From positions 262,262 to 288,059 of the forward strand of contig BJOX01000334.1 in the NCBI GenBank assembly GCA_009731375.1: 25,798 bases of DNA. Reading direction: 5' to 3'. Numbering within the stretch: position 1 is the stretch's first letter; every line of letters starts with the position of its first letter. The stretch is from Paulinella micropora. Its lineage: Eukaryota; Cercozoa; Imbricatea; Euglyphida. Below the pieces are notes generated by a model. The model searched no databases and had not been told where the DNA came from. It was given only the letters and a program-made list of their open reading frames with translations. The translations under genes and the position numbers were made by a program. Positions 1-10,278 of the stretch are shown here, piece by piece.

Positions 1-18
1 ATATTTCATTTTTTTACG

Positions 19-1926
19 ATGGAAATGAAGGCCTTGGAAGAGGGGAAGGCAGAGATGGAAAAAAGCATTAAGGCAGCAGGAGAAACTCATCATGTGATTG
101 ATGAGTTAGAGAAGACCGACAGAGTTCTGACCAAGATCAGACTGTTGATGGGTGCGTTACTGCACAAGGAGGCATGGAAGAGATGGATTCCTACCAAGGA
201 TCACTCTGTCCTTAAATCACTTAGTAACGCACCACCGGTCGCCAACAAAGCAGGTGTTGACCAATATGTGGAGAAATAGAATTTTCTCAGATCTGCTTCT
301 GAATTGGTGGCCTTTATCACTCATGCTCAAAAGCTGGTGATATCTGAGAAGAAGAAGGCGAAAGAGAATGAGGAGTTCGAGAAGACGATGAGACTGGAAA
401 GAATGAAAGCAAAAGTGAGTGGTGCAAAGACACACCCTCCGACATATTTGACCCCACCAGCTCCTGCCCCACCAGCCCCTGCACCCTCGGGCTCAACTAC
501 GGTGGTGGTCACAAACACGGAGAAGAAGGACAGACAGAACATCATAAATGCCTTCAAGGGGAAGAAAGGAGGAGTGGCAAGTCTCATGCTATATGCCAAG
601 ACGAGCTCAGACAAAGACTCTGATGCTTCGCTTTTGAGCAAGCTCAAAGAGATCAATGCCTGCATGAAGGCTTTTCCTTGCGACGAAACGCAGGAATACG
701 AGGCCCTTGTTACTGTTTTTGACCAATCTCTAGTCTCGGAGGGATTTGATCTGACACAGTACAAGTTTTTGAGAAAGAAGGAGGAGATTAAGAGAAACAA
801 TGCAACAGGCCTAGACGCTCAGTGTGAACTGGCGGTGGCCACACTCATTTCATATTTTCAATCTCATGGATACCAGCATCTCTGCACTGGTACTCTCATA
901 GGATTTGAAATCTTTGAGACAGTGGCGATGAGTTTGAGGAGTGCTGTTGGCTTGGCGGCGACCCTTACGGAGGTAGTTTCCTCCTATGGGCTATTCTATG
1001 GCCGCAAGTCGATCATCCTCTATTTCTTTTCGGCGTTACACACAGTTAACCCGAGTAAGCTTACTCAGCTCATACAACAATGCTCGACGTTTAGCTCAGT
1101 GAAGTCCAAGAACTTCCTCGAGACACACGTGTTCGAAAATACGGTTCAAAGCGTTGCTCCGTCAGCACTGTTTCAAGAAGTGATGAGTGCATGCTCAAAC
1201 ATGGACTCGCTCACGGAGGCACATACGGCACAGGCAGGCGGTGTACCTGTTGGCGCACAAGCCACGTACACAAACAGAGTTGCCGGTTGGAAGAGACAGA
1301 GAGAGCCAGACCTGAAGACCGCATGTTGGAGGTGGTTCGCGGGCTTGCAGTGTAAGGCACAGATGGAGAACAGAGACTGCTCTTTCAATCATGATAGGCA
1401 GAACCCAACAGCAAGGGCAAATTTTCTGAGCAGGACGGAAGGCAAGGAACCGGGCCTTTTCAATATGCTTCAGATTGCCGCTGTGAACGAAGGTTGGTAT
1501 GCCAATATGTGTGATGATGAGGAGTTACGAGAGGCAATCATTACCTACATGAAGAGGATGAAGGAGAAGAAGGAGGAAAGGGAGAGACAAAAGAACTTAA
1601 AGGCCTCTCAAAGAGGACGAGAAGGAGGAGCAGGAGCAGGAGGACGAGGAGGAGGAGGAGGAGGAGGACGAGGACGAGGAACATGGAGAGGAGCCTCGAG
1701 GTGGCAGGGAACCCCTCAGAGAGGAAGAGGAGGAGGTCGGGGATATACCCCTTATGGAGGGAGAGCTGTTCGAGCTCCAGCCCCCCCACCCAGAGGAGGA
1801 GGAGGCTCGTGGGCAAGCTCCAACCCGAATTTCGGTCGAGCTCAGGCCTACAACACTGCCTCGGAGACCGATACGTCATCCTACCCGGACACTACTCAAG
1901 GTAATCGTTTCGAGGTGGTGGAATGA
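19..1926 (+). CDS. gag: Gag-like polyprotein of Ty3/gypsy-type retroelement, interrupted by an in-frame TAG
   Basis: This is the structural (particle and RNA-binding) protein of the retrotransposon. One reading frame runs from ATG 19 to TGA 1924-1926, broken only by TAG at 277-279. The frame is also open upstream to base 1, so the true N-terminus may lie outside the window. After the TAG there is no ATG until about 387, so the copy is either inactive or needs readthrough. No CCHC knuckle is seen. Instead there is a C-x8-C-x8-C-x3-H finger (Cys codons 1324, 1351, 1378; His codon 1390), followed by a Gly/Arg-rich RGG tail (about 1609-1810). A Pro/Ala stretch lies near 440-490. The identity as Gag rests on position directly upstream of Pol, the CCCH finger and the RGG tail; no capsid domain was recognised by eye. 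Confidence 0.75.
1924..1926 (+). promoter_or_regulatory. Candidate Gag-Pol stop-codon readthrough site (TGA CTG)
   Basis: The Gag frame ends in TGA and continues in the same frame directly into Pol with no shift. The next bases are CTG GAG GGG. UGA followed by CU is a leaky context in several known eukaryotic and viral readthrough cases. No ATG occurs in the Pol frame for about 180 nt. I see no obvious downstream pseudoknot by eye. Confidence 0.5.
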
Positions 1927-4900
1927 CTGGAGGGGGAAGAAGAGAGGAAGGAGAAGACTGTGAAGTTTAACCCTAAAGTCACAGTGCTTTCTAATGCTGT
2001 TGTGCAGACTGGGCCAACGCTTCCTCTATGTGAAAACAAAGATGTGGGTACACAGAGACTGCAGCCCCAAGGTAGTCTCATACCCGTTCATACAGCACGG
2101 TTACCAATGATAACTGATGCAAATAGGAAGGCGAGACTTGCGATGGAGGCGAGGAGGCCAATGGCAGACGTATCGCCTCGGCCAAGCAAACAACCACGAA
2201 CAGACTCAATGTCTACGGTCGCGGCGGGTGGCGAGCAAAAAGACAATGTGTGTACTCAAGTACCACAAGACAATGTCGCTCAAATAGTAAACGCACCAGT
2301 ACCGCAGAATAATAAAAATGTTAATGAGGTGAAGCAGGAGGAGAAGAAGGAGGAGTTGAAAAACTTAGAGACAAGACTCCAAAATTTGGAACGTAAAGTT
2401 CTTGTTCTCGCAGCCAATATACACAGGCCCGATGCTCTGTGTTATACGGAACTTTATTGTGAAACATTGAAGACAATATTAAAAGTTGGTAATGATACGA
2501 TGGCGAATATTAATATTGTCGGCAGGAAGTTTTTTAATCGATACCGGGACTGGGTGGACGGAAATATGAAAAAGTCAACGGGCACTCTCAAAGGAGTGAG
2601 CAGCCGGACGGATATCACGGGAATCATCACACTGACCTTTAAATTGAAATCCGCACGAGTATACCGTATGGACCTCTATGTCGTCCCCGGTTACCACGGG
2701 TCAATATTACTATCGTATGACCAATTGGCTACGATGGGGGCTGTGATTGATTGCGCCGCACGGCGAGTGATATATGGAGTAAAAAGAGGAGAAGAGAACG
2801 ATATTGATCCCTTCAACGCTACTGACTCTTATGAGGCTTATGAGCTGAGTCTAGCGACGGATCACAAAAAGATGGCCATCGCACATGAGGCACTTGAGGT
2901 GTACGTTCACCCCCATGTCGTAAGACCGGATGAACTGTCCTGGACCGACAATTGGGAATCCCAAGTGTGCACTGTCACAGTTCCGACATGCCATTGGGAC
3001 AAAAAGTCTATTGATGACTTAATCGAGAAGCGAAAGGAGGAGATTATATGTGTCGCACAAAGAAGCCCGTCGTTGGCGAGATTCGCGGAAGGAGTAGGAA
3101 CAGATGTCCATATTACTAACGGATACTGTTTCCATGCGAAAGTAGGAGAAGAAAAAAGGGAGGCGTTTGTACCAAGGAGAACGGGGCGAATCCCGGATAC
3201 TCCACCAGAAACTATTAAAAGTTTTATTACTGATTTCTGGGGTGACGAGCCCACGTGGCCGCGTTCACTGACTGAAGTGAAGAAATGCTTACGGACTTTA
3301 TTCGAAAATAATAAGCCGTATACTATTATCCTGCCATATAATGAGAAGGCGATATGGGCGCAGGAAATAAGGGACCGGCTTATTGATCATCCTATACCGG
3401 TACCCTCTCGCAAGCAACAGCTAGTGGTGGCTTGTCGTATGGGAACTCGTGAGCAGAGCAGTGCATACAAGCGGAAGCTCAGAGACCTCGACAAGTTGAA
3501 ATTGATACCGCAAGCATTCACATGCTTTGATGGTTTTTACACCCGTAAAGCTCCTTTGCAATACGCGAGACTCATTGACATGCTGGTGGAGCTCGGTAAA
3601 GATGATGAGCCGGACACGGTCACGTATGAAAAGACGGGCCTAGATGATGTCTCGGAAGAGGACTTAGGCTTGGAGGAGGACAGAGAACCCCTCAAGCAGC
3701 ATAAGCAGATGTCTGATGAAGATTTTCAAGAGGCGGCGCGGAAAATATTGGAAGAAGGAGTAGGCACGGAGAAGGAGAAGGAGCTTTTAAAAGCCAAATT
3801 AGAGGCGAACAAGGAAATTTTTGACCCTCCACATGCAGGTGGTGTCAAGCCTGAAGATTTCACTGCGGTTATTTACAAAATACCGGGTGCGGAGCCGTCA
3901 CCGGCACCACGAAGGGCGAATTTGAGTATACATGAGGCGAAGATAGCGGAGGAGCTAGCAAGACAGCTGCTCAATGAGGACTTTATTGAGAGATCAACAT
4001 CTCCAATAGTCTCACAACCGAGAATAGTGCCGAAGCCAGGAGGAGAATGGCGCCTGACAGTTAACTATGCTCGTGTTAACAAGGTGCTGGAGGAAGAGAG
4101 AAATCCTCTCCCGACATTAGAAGAAGGAAGGAGAGTACTGCGGAATGCAAAATTCTATTCGGTCATTGACCTTAAGAATGGCTTCTGGCAGATACCACTG
4201 GAGGAAAAGTCCAGATGGCTGACGGCGTTTGTGGTGGGTATGGAAATATACCAATGGAAAGTGCTTCCGATGGGCCTCAAGCAAGCCCCAGGACTTTTCC
4301 AGAAGGCGATGCAGAAGATGTTGAGCAGTCAGTACGATGATTTGTCTGACGGTGGCTTTATGAGAAGGCGGGGACAGAAGGCGGGAGAATATGCATTTTG
4401 CTATATCGATGACATTATCGTATACTCTAACACAATGGAGGAGCATATCGATCATTTGTCCGATATATTCAGGCGCATCGGAGCTTTTGGCCTGAAGTGC
4501 AATCTAAAGAAGTGTCAACTTGCCAAGACGAGTGTGACATACTTAGGGTACGAGATCTCCCATAATCGAGTCTCGATATCCAAAGAGAAGAGGGAGGAGA
4601 TTATGAATCGACCGATACCGAAGAACCGCACTGAATTGCACTCATTCCTTGCGATGGCGCAATACTATAGCCAGTTTATACCCGATTGGGGTGCAACACG
4701 GGCTAAAGTGGAGAAAATGATAGATTTTGGAGACTTTGAGAAGTGGGACGAAGAGGCTTTGCAAGCGTTTCATGCGCTCAAAGATCTCATTTACAAAGAC
4801 CCGAAAGACGGAGGACTGGTGTTAACGATGCCCGACTTTACGAAACAATTCGTAGTCGATACAGACGCATCTAAGTTTGCGATTGGGGCTGTATTACAAC

Positions 4901-7740
4901 AAGAGGATGAGGAGAAGAAATTACGCCCAATCATGTTTATTAGTAGGAAGTTGTGTGCGGCGGAGAGAAACTATTGCACAAGGCAAAGAGAGGCGTTGGC
5001 GGTAGTATGGGCCCTCAAGAGGCTCAGAGAGTATTTGTGGGGAGGACCTCAATTTACTGTCAGAACTGATCATCATAACCTGTTATGGTTGATGAATCAT
5101 GAACAGACGGGACGGCTGGCGCGGTGGCAAGCGTTCTTGTCTTGTTTCGATTTTACAATGGTCCATCTACCGGGAAAGCGAAATGTGGTCGCTGATAGCC
5201 TCTCTAGGCTAGAGTTTAACTCAGAAGTATCGGCGTTGGTGTCCACGGTGGAGATGGAAGACTTGTCCACTGACAAGGTGTATGAGGTCAGCCACATTGA
5301 GGCGATGGAGATGGCGAGTGGAGTCCGATATGACCGCACAGGTCTACGGTACAGTCCACAAGGCCCGGATCACGGGATATGTTGTGAGCTACATACCCAG
5401 GAGGACGCTGAGTGGTCCTATGAGGTATATGAGAATGCGAAGGCGAACATAAGAGAGGAAGAGGAGACGCAGGAAGTTTATGCGGAGCCTCCTCAAGAGC
5501 GGAGAAGTGACCTAGACGATGACCCGGAAAGAATCGGGGTACGGCTAGAAGATGGTACTATCCATATAGCCTCGCCTACCGCATGGAGGCAACAACAGGC
5601 TCAAGATCCGGAGTTTAAAGAACTGATACAGTTATATCAGAACCCGGATGAGCTACGGATGACGAAAGCGATCAAAGATCAGATGAAGGAGATGGGATGG
5701 AGAGATGGTCTACTGTGGTACAAGGGCCTTCACGGTCGCTATGCGTCACAGCCGGACAAATGGACCCTTTGGGTACCGGAGAGTCTGAGACGATTTATAT
5801 TTGTCGCAGCCCACAATTGCCCACTTTTGGCGCATCCGGGTCGACAACGAACTCATATGTTCGTAGCGAGGCGATTCTGGTGGAAGAAGATGAAGGAGGA
5901 GATAGATCAGGCGGTGGATGCATGCATCCCGTGCAAGATAAACAAAACACCACTGAAGGCAAATTTCGGCCTGATTGGCGAATTTCCTCTTCATGCGGGG
6001 ATGTTTGAGTTTATACACATTGATCATGTGGGACCTTTCCCAGAATCGAAGGATGGTTACAAATACCTCCTTACGGCTATTGACAGAGCCACCAACTATG
6101 TGTGGATCATCCCTGTCAAAGACGTTACCGGCAAGACGACGGCCGAGGCGCTGATCGATAGGATCATCTCACAGATCGGAGTACCAAGAAAGATATGTTC
6201 TGATCGAGGCTCGGACTTTAATAACGAGGTCATCGACAAACTATCTAAGTATTACGGGATGAAATGGCAATATGTTACTGCCTATAACCCGCGAGCAAAT
6301 GGGAAAATCGAGCGGGTACACAGACCCCTCAAAGCCTCGCTAAAGATGTATTGCACGAAGAAGGAGAATCAAAGAGCATGGGTCGAGGCAGCACCATCAT
6401 TTGCGTTTGCAATGAACTGTCTACCCTCTACGGCGTTAGGAGGCTCGAAGAGCTCAATCTCGCCATATCAGTTAGTATATGGGCGTGAGCCTGATATCCC
6501 GACTTCGCTCCTTCACCCAAAAGACACTTGGGCGGATGCGGATGAGTTGTTTGGGATGAGACTTAGAGTGAAGATGGAGGCGGAACAAATAGTCAGGGCG
6601 CATAGAGAGGCGGAGCGCCGAAAGACTGATGCTGAAGGGGTGCGACAAGCGCACTTGGATCAGATCAAGTTCCAGGTCGGGGATATTGTACTATTGTACC
6701 ATCCTCAAGTCCCGAAGGGAGTCAGCTCTAAGCTGTTCACTCACTGGAAAGGACCTTATCAGATTATGGAACAGACGGGACCTCTGAATTACAAGATCAG
6801 GGGTAGAGGGAAGGTGCAAATTGTGAATGTAAGAAGGCTGATTAAGTATGATCCCTTCTTACTGGAAGATGAATCCGTTGAGGAGGCGTTAAAACGGATG
6901 AAGGATGATTTCAAAGAGGTGCCGCCCATCCACAAGGAGGCTGGCATAGACCAAGACGATGCTTATCGGGCACCGATAGCTGAGAAGGAGGAGAGTGAGG
7001 TGGACAGCAAGGAGAAGACTGACCGCATAAGCGCGGTGGGGACTCAGTCCAAGTCTCCGCGAGAGCATAGCGGAAAGAAGGAGAAGATCACAGAGGCGCA
7101 GCTAAGGAGAGCGCGGAATGATCTTATCAACGACCAACCGAGGAAGGCGATGAGGTCGATGAGATCAAAGGACGTCCACCAGGAGGAGGAGGGGACGGAC
7201 ACTGACCCAAACGCGGGCAACGTTGAGATTGTCCATGAGCGATGGAAGGAAGGCGATGCGATAGCAACCATCGCATGGGTGAAAAATGTTTTCTATCTGA
7301 TGAGACCAGCGGAACAACATGTCGCTGATGACACTCTCTCAGACTTATACTTGATGCGGGTCGTGGCGGTCCCACGACAGATGCGTGTCACACGGACACT
7401 CAAAATATCATCAGCCGCAAAGATAGTACAACCGATACTCCAGTTCTGGAGAAGTATGGACCCGGTTGAGGATCCAAAGGCAAGACATTATCTGCCAGTA
7501 TATAAAGACGCAAAAAGTCTCGAGACATGGGATGATACAATTACTCCCAGAGACAAGGATTACACTGCGTGGACCATTCAGACACTGCCAAGAGGAGTGC
7601 TTGATGTCCCTTTTGAATTATCGTTGGGCGGAATCCCTAATAAGATCTGGGACATTCTCGAACAGTCAAAGTTCGATCTGACTTTTGTTGGTGGTCCTCC
7701 ACCAGGCAAAGAAATCCGCGCCAGACGACGAAGGCAGTGA
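1927..7740 (+). CDS. pol: Pol polyprotein (protease, reverse transcriptase, RNase H, integrase), Ty3/gypsy type
   Basis: This enzyme polyprotein copies and integrates the retroelement. Residues here are counted from codon 1960. A charged coiled-coil-like segment lies at about 120-150. A retropepsin-like region has D179-T-M where DTG/DSG is usual, followed by a GAVIDCAARRV stretch typical of gypsy proteases. RT has SVIDLKNGFWQIPL and YIDD at 815-818. RNase H has TDAS (D969), an REALAVVWAL glutamate, an RTDHHNL aspartate and a VADSLSR aspartate. Integrase has H1285, H1292, C1322 and C1325, a catalytic D1355-D1415-E1451 triad with 35 residues between the last two, and a WKGPY (GPY/F) motif near 1598. 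About 300 further residues follow that I do not recognise. PR-RT-RH-IN order is that of Ty3/gypsy. The frame is open from the Gag TGA and the first ATG is at 2107, so Pol is probably made by readthrough. Confidence 0.93.
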   Translation: MEGEEERKEKTVKFNPKVTVLSNAVVQTGPTLPLCENKDVGTQRLQPQGSLIPVHTARLPMITDANRKARLAMEARRPMADVSPRPSKQPRTDSMSTVAAGGEQKDNVCTQVPQDNVAQIVNAPVPQNNKNVNEVKQEEKKEELKNLETRLQNLERKVLVLAANIHRPDALCYTELYCETLKTILKVGNDTMANINIVGRKFFNRYRDWVDGNMKKSTGTLKGVSSRTDITGIITLTFKLKSARVYRMDLYVVPGYHGSILLSYDQLATMGAVIDCAARRVIYGVKRGEENDIDPFNATDSYEAYELSLATDHKKMAIAHEALEVYVHPHVVRPDELSWTDNWESQVCTVTVPTCHWDKKSIDDLIEKRKEEIICVAQRSPSLARFAEGVGTDVHITNGYCFHAKVGEEKREAFVPRRTGRIPDTPPETIKSFITDFWGDEPTWPRSLTEVKKCLRTLFENNKPYTIILPYNEKAIWAQEIRDRLIDHPIPVPSRKQQLVVACRMGTREQSSAYKRKLRDLDKLKLIPQAFTCFDGFYTRKAPLQYARLIDMLVELGKDDEPDTVTYEKTGLDDVSEEDLGLEEDREPLKQHKQMSDEDFQEAARKILEEGVGTEKEKELLKAKLEANKEIFDPPHAGGVKPEDFTAVIYKIPGAEPSPAPRRANLSIHEAKIAEELARQLLNEDFIERSTSPIVSQPRIVPKPGGEWRLTVNYARVNKVLEEERNPLPTLEEGRRVLRNAKFYSVIDLKNGFWQIPLEEKSRWLTAFVVGMEIYQWKVLPMGLKQAPGLFQKAMQKMLSSQYDDLSDGGFMRRRGQKAGEYAFCYIDDIIVYSNTMEEHIDHLSDIFRRIGAFGLKCNLKKCQLAKTSVTYLGYEISHNRVSISKEKREEIMNRPIPKNRTELHSFLAMAQYYSQFIPDWGATRAKVEKMIDFGDFEKWDEEALQAFHALKDLIYKDPKDGGLVLTMPDFTKQFVVDTDASKFAIGAVLQQEDEEKKLRPIMFISRKLCAAERNYCTRQREALAVVWALKRLREYLWGGPQFTVRTDHHNLLWLMNHEQTGRLARWQAFLSCFDFTMVHLPGKRNVVADSLSRLEFNSEVSALVSTVEMEDLSTDKVYEVSHIEAMEMASGVRYDRTGLRYSPQGPDHGICCELHTQEDAEWSYEVYENAKANIREEEETQEVYAEPPQERRSDLDDDPERIGVRLEDGTIHIASPTAWRQQQAQDPEFKELIQLYQNPDELRMTKAIKDQMKEMGWRDGLLWYKGLHGRYASQPDKWTLWVPESLRRFIFVAAHNCPLLAHPGRQRTHMFVARRFWWKKMKEEIDQAVDACIPCKINKTPLKANFGLIGEFPLHAGMFEFIHIDHVGPFPESKDGYKYLLTAIDRATNYVWIIPVKDVTGKTTAEALIDRIISQIGVPRKICSDRGSDFNNEVIDKLSKYYGMKWQYVTAYNPRANGKIERVHRPLKASLKMYCTKKENQRAWVEAAPSFAFAMNCLPSTALGGSKSSISPYQLVYGREPDIPTSLLHPKDTWADADELFGMRLRVKMEAEQIVRAHREAERRKTDAEGVRQAHLDQIKFQVGDIVLLYHPQVPKGVSSKLFTHWKGPYQIMEQTGPLNYKIRGRGKVQIVNVRRLIKYDPFLLEDESVEEALKRMKDDFKEVPPIHKEAGIDQDDAYRAPIAEKEESEVDSKEKTDRISAVGTQSKSPREHSGKKEKITEAQLRRARNDLINDQPRKAMRSMRSKDVHQEEEGTDTDPNAGNVEIVHERWKEGDAIATIAWVKNVFYLMRPAEQHVADDTLSDLYLMRVVAVPRQMRVTRTLKISSAAKIVQPILQFWRSMDPVEDPKARHYLPVYKDAKSLETWDDTITPRDKDYTAWTIQTLPRGVLDVPFELSLGGIPNKIWDILEQSKFDLTFVGGPPPGKEIRARRRRQ

Positions 7741-8577
7741 CAAAGAAACTATTTTTCTTTATGCGTCTCAAATAAACTGATTGATTGCCCACGGCGTATC
7801 ATGATTTGATCATGCATCATCAGTTATCAATATGAATATTAAAAAGACTCAGTGATATAACTTGGCATTCGATCGCAACATACGAGTGCGAAAGGTCGAT
7901 CGACGATGATACTACACCGTATACGGGGATCGCTAGTGTATTGAGCGATGGTGTTCCCGGGTATGACCCTTTCCAAGTCCTGGGATGATGTTCTCGAAAA
8001 TGAAATGTTCTCTGAAACTTTCATTAAATTATTTTTTACGATAGATTATATACTGTCGTACCTGAGCACGGTCAATCTCTACTTGTGTCGGTATATCGCA
8101 GGGTCGGGTACATACACCTCGACTTCGGATATAGCTATTAGGACTGGCCCCCTAATACTATATCATAGGATATCCGCCTTATACAAGGGTATGTCATTAA
8201 AAAAGACAATGTACTTACGATCTCCCTGTGAATAATAATAATAATAATGATAATGATAAGAAGAAGAAGGAGATCAAAGGGGGAATCGTACTACAGCACC
8301 ACGTTACTTGTATTTTTTTATTAATAGTACGTTTGTTCTTGACATACTGCCGAAAGAAAAAAAAATTGAGGGGAAGGAGTTCAAAATTTACAAGAAAGGC
8401 TAGAGAATCCGCTTTGACGTGCCGTATGAGGATATATTTATCGTCTTTTAGCGTCTATCCGTGGGTCGATGCGCTGTGTGGCATGACTCCATAGCGCATA
8501 CTATTTGCAGAAAGAAATCAGAAGGTGTATGACGAAAATGCTATTTCAAACTCCGTCATAAAATCGGGAGGGGGTAC
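7741..8577. other. Gene-free 3' region of the retroelement
   Basis: No convincing protein-coding ORF lies between the Pol stop and the candidate LTR start. An AATAAA occurs near 7769. ORFs here are short and have no recognisable motif. The region is most simply the 3' untranslated part of the element, unusually long at over 800 nt, or flanking host DNA if the LTR has been lost. Confidence 0.5.
8230..8270. repeat. AAT/AAG trinucleotide microsatellite
   Basis: AAT units run into GAT and then AAG units. This is simple sequence. Confidence 0.85.
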
Positions 8578-8580
8578 TGT
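8566..8580 (+). other. Candidate polypurine tract and start of 3' LTR
   Basis: GGGAGGGGG is followed after three bases by TGTAGG. Ty3/gypsy LTRs commonly start TGT just after a G-rich polypurine tract. The 5' LTR is outside the window, so the call cannot be confirmed, and no LTR end (ACA) can be chosen. Confidence 0.3.
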
Positions 8581-8872
8581 AGGCATCACTCCCCGGATAG
8601 CCGGTAAAAGTACCTTTTCCTGGTGACAGGTGCACCAGCTTGTTTTTCAGTATTATTTGTCCGGATTGGACCTGATGCAATTTTATTCCTGGTCTGTTGC
8701 AGTTTTCCTTTTTGGCTTCACTGAGCTAATACAACTAGACATCATTCTCATTCTTGAGGACTGTGTTTGGTTGTATTACCGACTTTTTTTCGAGCTATCG
8801 TTGGGGGCATTACAGAGCCTCGGAGGAAGGGTGGAGGGGGGGGGCGGGGTGAAACTAAAATACTCAGGCTAT

Positions 8873-8966
8873 TAATATTCATCATAGTAGTAGCGGCCTC
8901 CTTGGCGGACTCCTGGCCCGGGTAATGTTAATCATAGTAGTAGCGGCCTCCTTGGCGGACTCCTGG
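8873..8966. repeat. Two-copy direct repeat, 50-bp period
   Basis: A 36-bp unit beginning ATCATAGTAGTAGCGGCCTC is identical at 8881-8916 and 8931-8966. The eight bases before each copy are similar (TAATATTC, TAATGTTA), so the real unit is about 44 bp with a six-base spacer. Confidence 0.95.
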
Positions 8967-9121
8967 GCGGGTTTTTTGATCAGACTCAGGTATTTTTGAC
9001 GTCATTCGTTTAATTTCATTGTGTTGTTACCACAATGCTTGTCGTCACGGATATAAATTCATTACATAATACTGACATGGTTTGTCACAAAGTTCTTCAG
9101 TGTACCAAAAATATTAATCAT

Positions 9122-9168
9122 TTAATAGTATTAATATTAACTATTAAATATTATTAATATTTAATAAT
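9122..9168. repeat. AT-rich palindromic stretch
   Basis: TTAATAGT at 9122-9129 is the reverse complement of ACTATTAA at 9140-9147, around an AT-only loop. More TTAATATT-type self-complementary sequence follows. It lies in gene-free DNA and no function is apparent. Confidence 0.6.
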
Positions 9169-9377
9169 ACAACTAACTAATATTGTTCATGAGTACTTCC
9201 GGCAATCAATTTTGATAGGCACGATTACTTTCAAGAGAATTTTGCAGTTGACCGTAGTGACGTCCAACAAATAATTTAAAGATATTACTGAATATGTTAT
9301 TTTTCAGGAAAAATTTACAGTCCCCCCTCCCAATATTTTTAGACTTATTCATAATTTTTATCTCGTGAAGGTACCGG

Positions 9378-9523
9378 TAGCAGGGAGAAAGAAAAACCCA
9401 CGACGAGCGCAAAAAAAGCATTGGCACGGTCGCTGCCCCGGCGATTTTGGCGCGCTAATTGAGCACAACAGACTCTTTGGCGTGAAAGGAATTTTATCGA
9501 ATCTTGCGTGCGTTGGGGTTTTT
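9378..9523. repeat. Dispersed repeat, copy A (truncated by the gap)
   Basis: It aligns with 10279-10420 over about 130 bases. Shared blocks include ACGACGAGC, a poly-A run, TGGCGCGCTAAT, GCACAA and TTTGGCGTGAAAG, in the same order and orientation. It has no coding potential. Confidence 0.75.
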
Positions 9524-10198
9524 NNNNNNNNNNNNNNNNNNNNNNNNNNNNNNNNNNNNNNNNNNNNNNNNNNNNNNNNNNNNNNNNNNNNNNNNNNNNN
9601 NNNNNNNNNNNNNNNNNNNNNNNNNNNNNNNNNNNNNNNNNNNNNNNNNNNNNNNNNNNNNNNNNNNNNNNNNNNNNNNNNNNNNNNNNNNNNNNNNNNN
9701 NNNNNNNNNNNNNNNNNNNNNNNNNNNNNNNNNNNNNNNNNNNNNNNNNNNNNNNNNNNNNNNNNNNNNNNNNNNNNNNNNNNNNNNNNNNNNNNNNNNN
9801 NNNNNNNNNNNNNNNNNNNNNNNNNNNNNNNNNNNNNNNNNNNNNNNNNNNNNNNNNNNNNNNNNNNNNNNNNNNNNNNNNNNNNNNNNNNNNNNNNNNN
9901 NNNNNNNNNNNNNNNNNNNNNNNNNNNNNNNNNNNNNNNNNNNNNNNNNNNNNNNNNNNNNNNNNNNNNNNNNNNNNNNNNNNNNNNNNNNNNNNNNNNN
10001 NNNNNNNNNNNNNNNNNNNNNNNNNNNNNNNNNNNNNNNNNNNNNNNNNNNNNNNNNNNNNNNNNNNNNNNNNNNNNNNNNNNNNNNNNNNNNNNNNNNN
10101 NNNNNNNNNNNNNNNNNNNNNNNNNNNNNNNNNNNNNNNNNNNNNNNNNNNNNNNNNNNNNNNNNNNNNNNNNNNNNNNNNNNNNNNNNNNNNNNNNN
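9524..10198. other. Assembly gap (675 N)
   Basis: This is a run of N. Reading frames through it are meaningless. It lies between two copies of the same repeat, which is a likely cause of the gap. Confidence 0.99.
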
Positions 10199-10278
10199 AG
10201 AGAGAGAAGGGGGTGGGGGGGGGGGGGGGGGGCAGAAAAAATTGTTCCATGATTTTTGGGGGAAAGCCCGGGAGGGGG

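Noticed and set aside
327-800. Minus-strand ORF opposite Gag
   Set aside because: It is antisense to a clear Gag frame, with Leu/Ser/Phe-rich shadow composition and no motif.
1541-1879. Minus-strand Leu-rich ORF
   Set aside because: It is the complement of the RGG-coding GGA/CGA repeats; low-complexity shadow.
2907-3254. Minus-strand ORF opposite Pol
   Set aside because: Antisense to the conserved polyprotein, no recognisable domain.
8228-8875. Two short plus-strand ORFs in the 3' region
   Set aside because: The first starts in a microsatellite; neither has motifs or coding-like composition.
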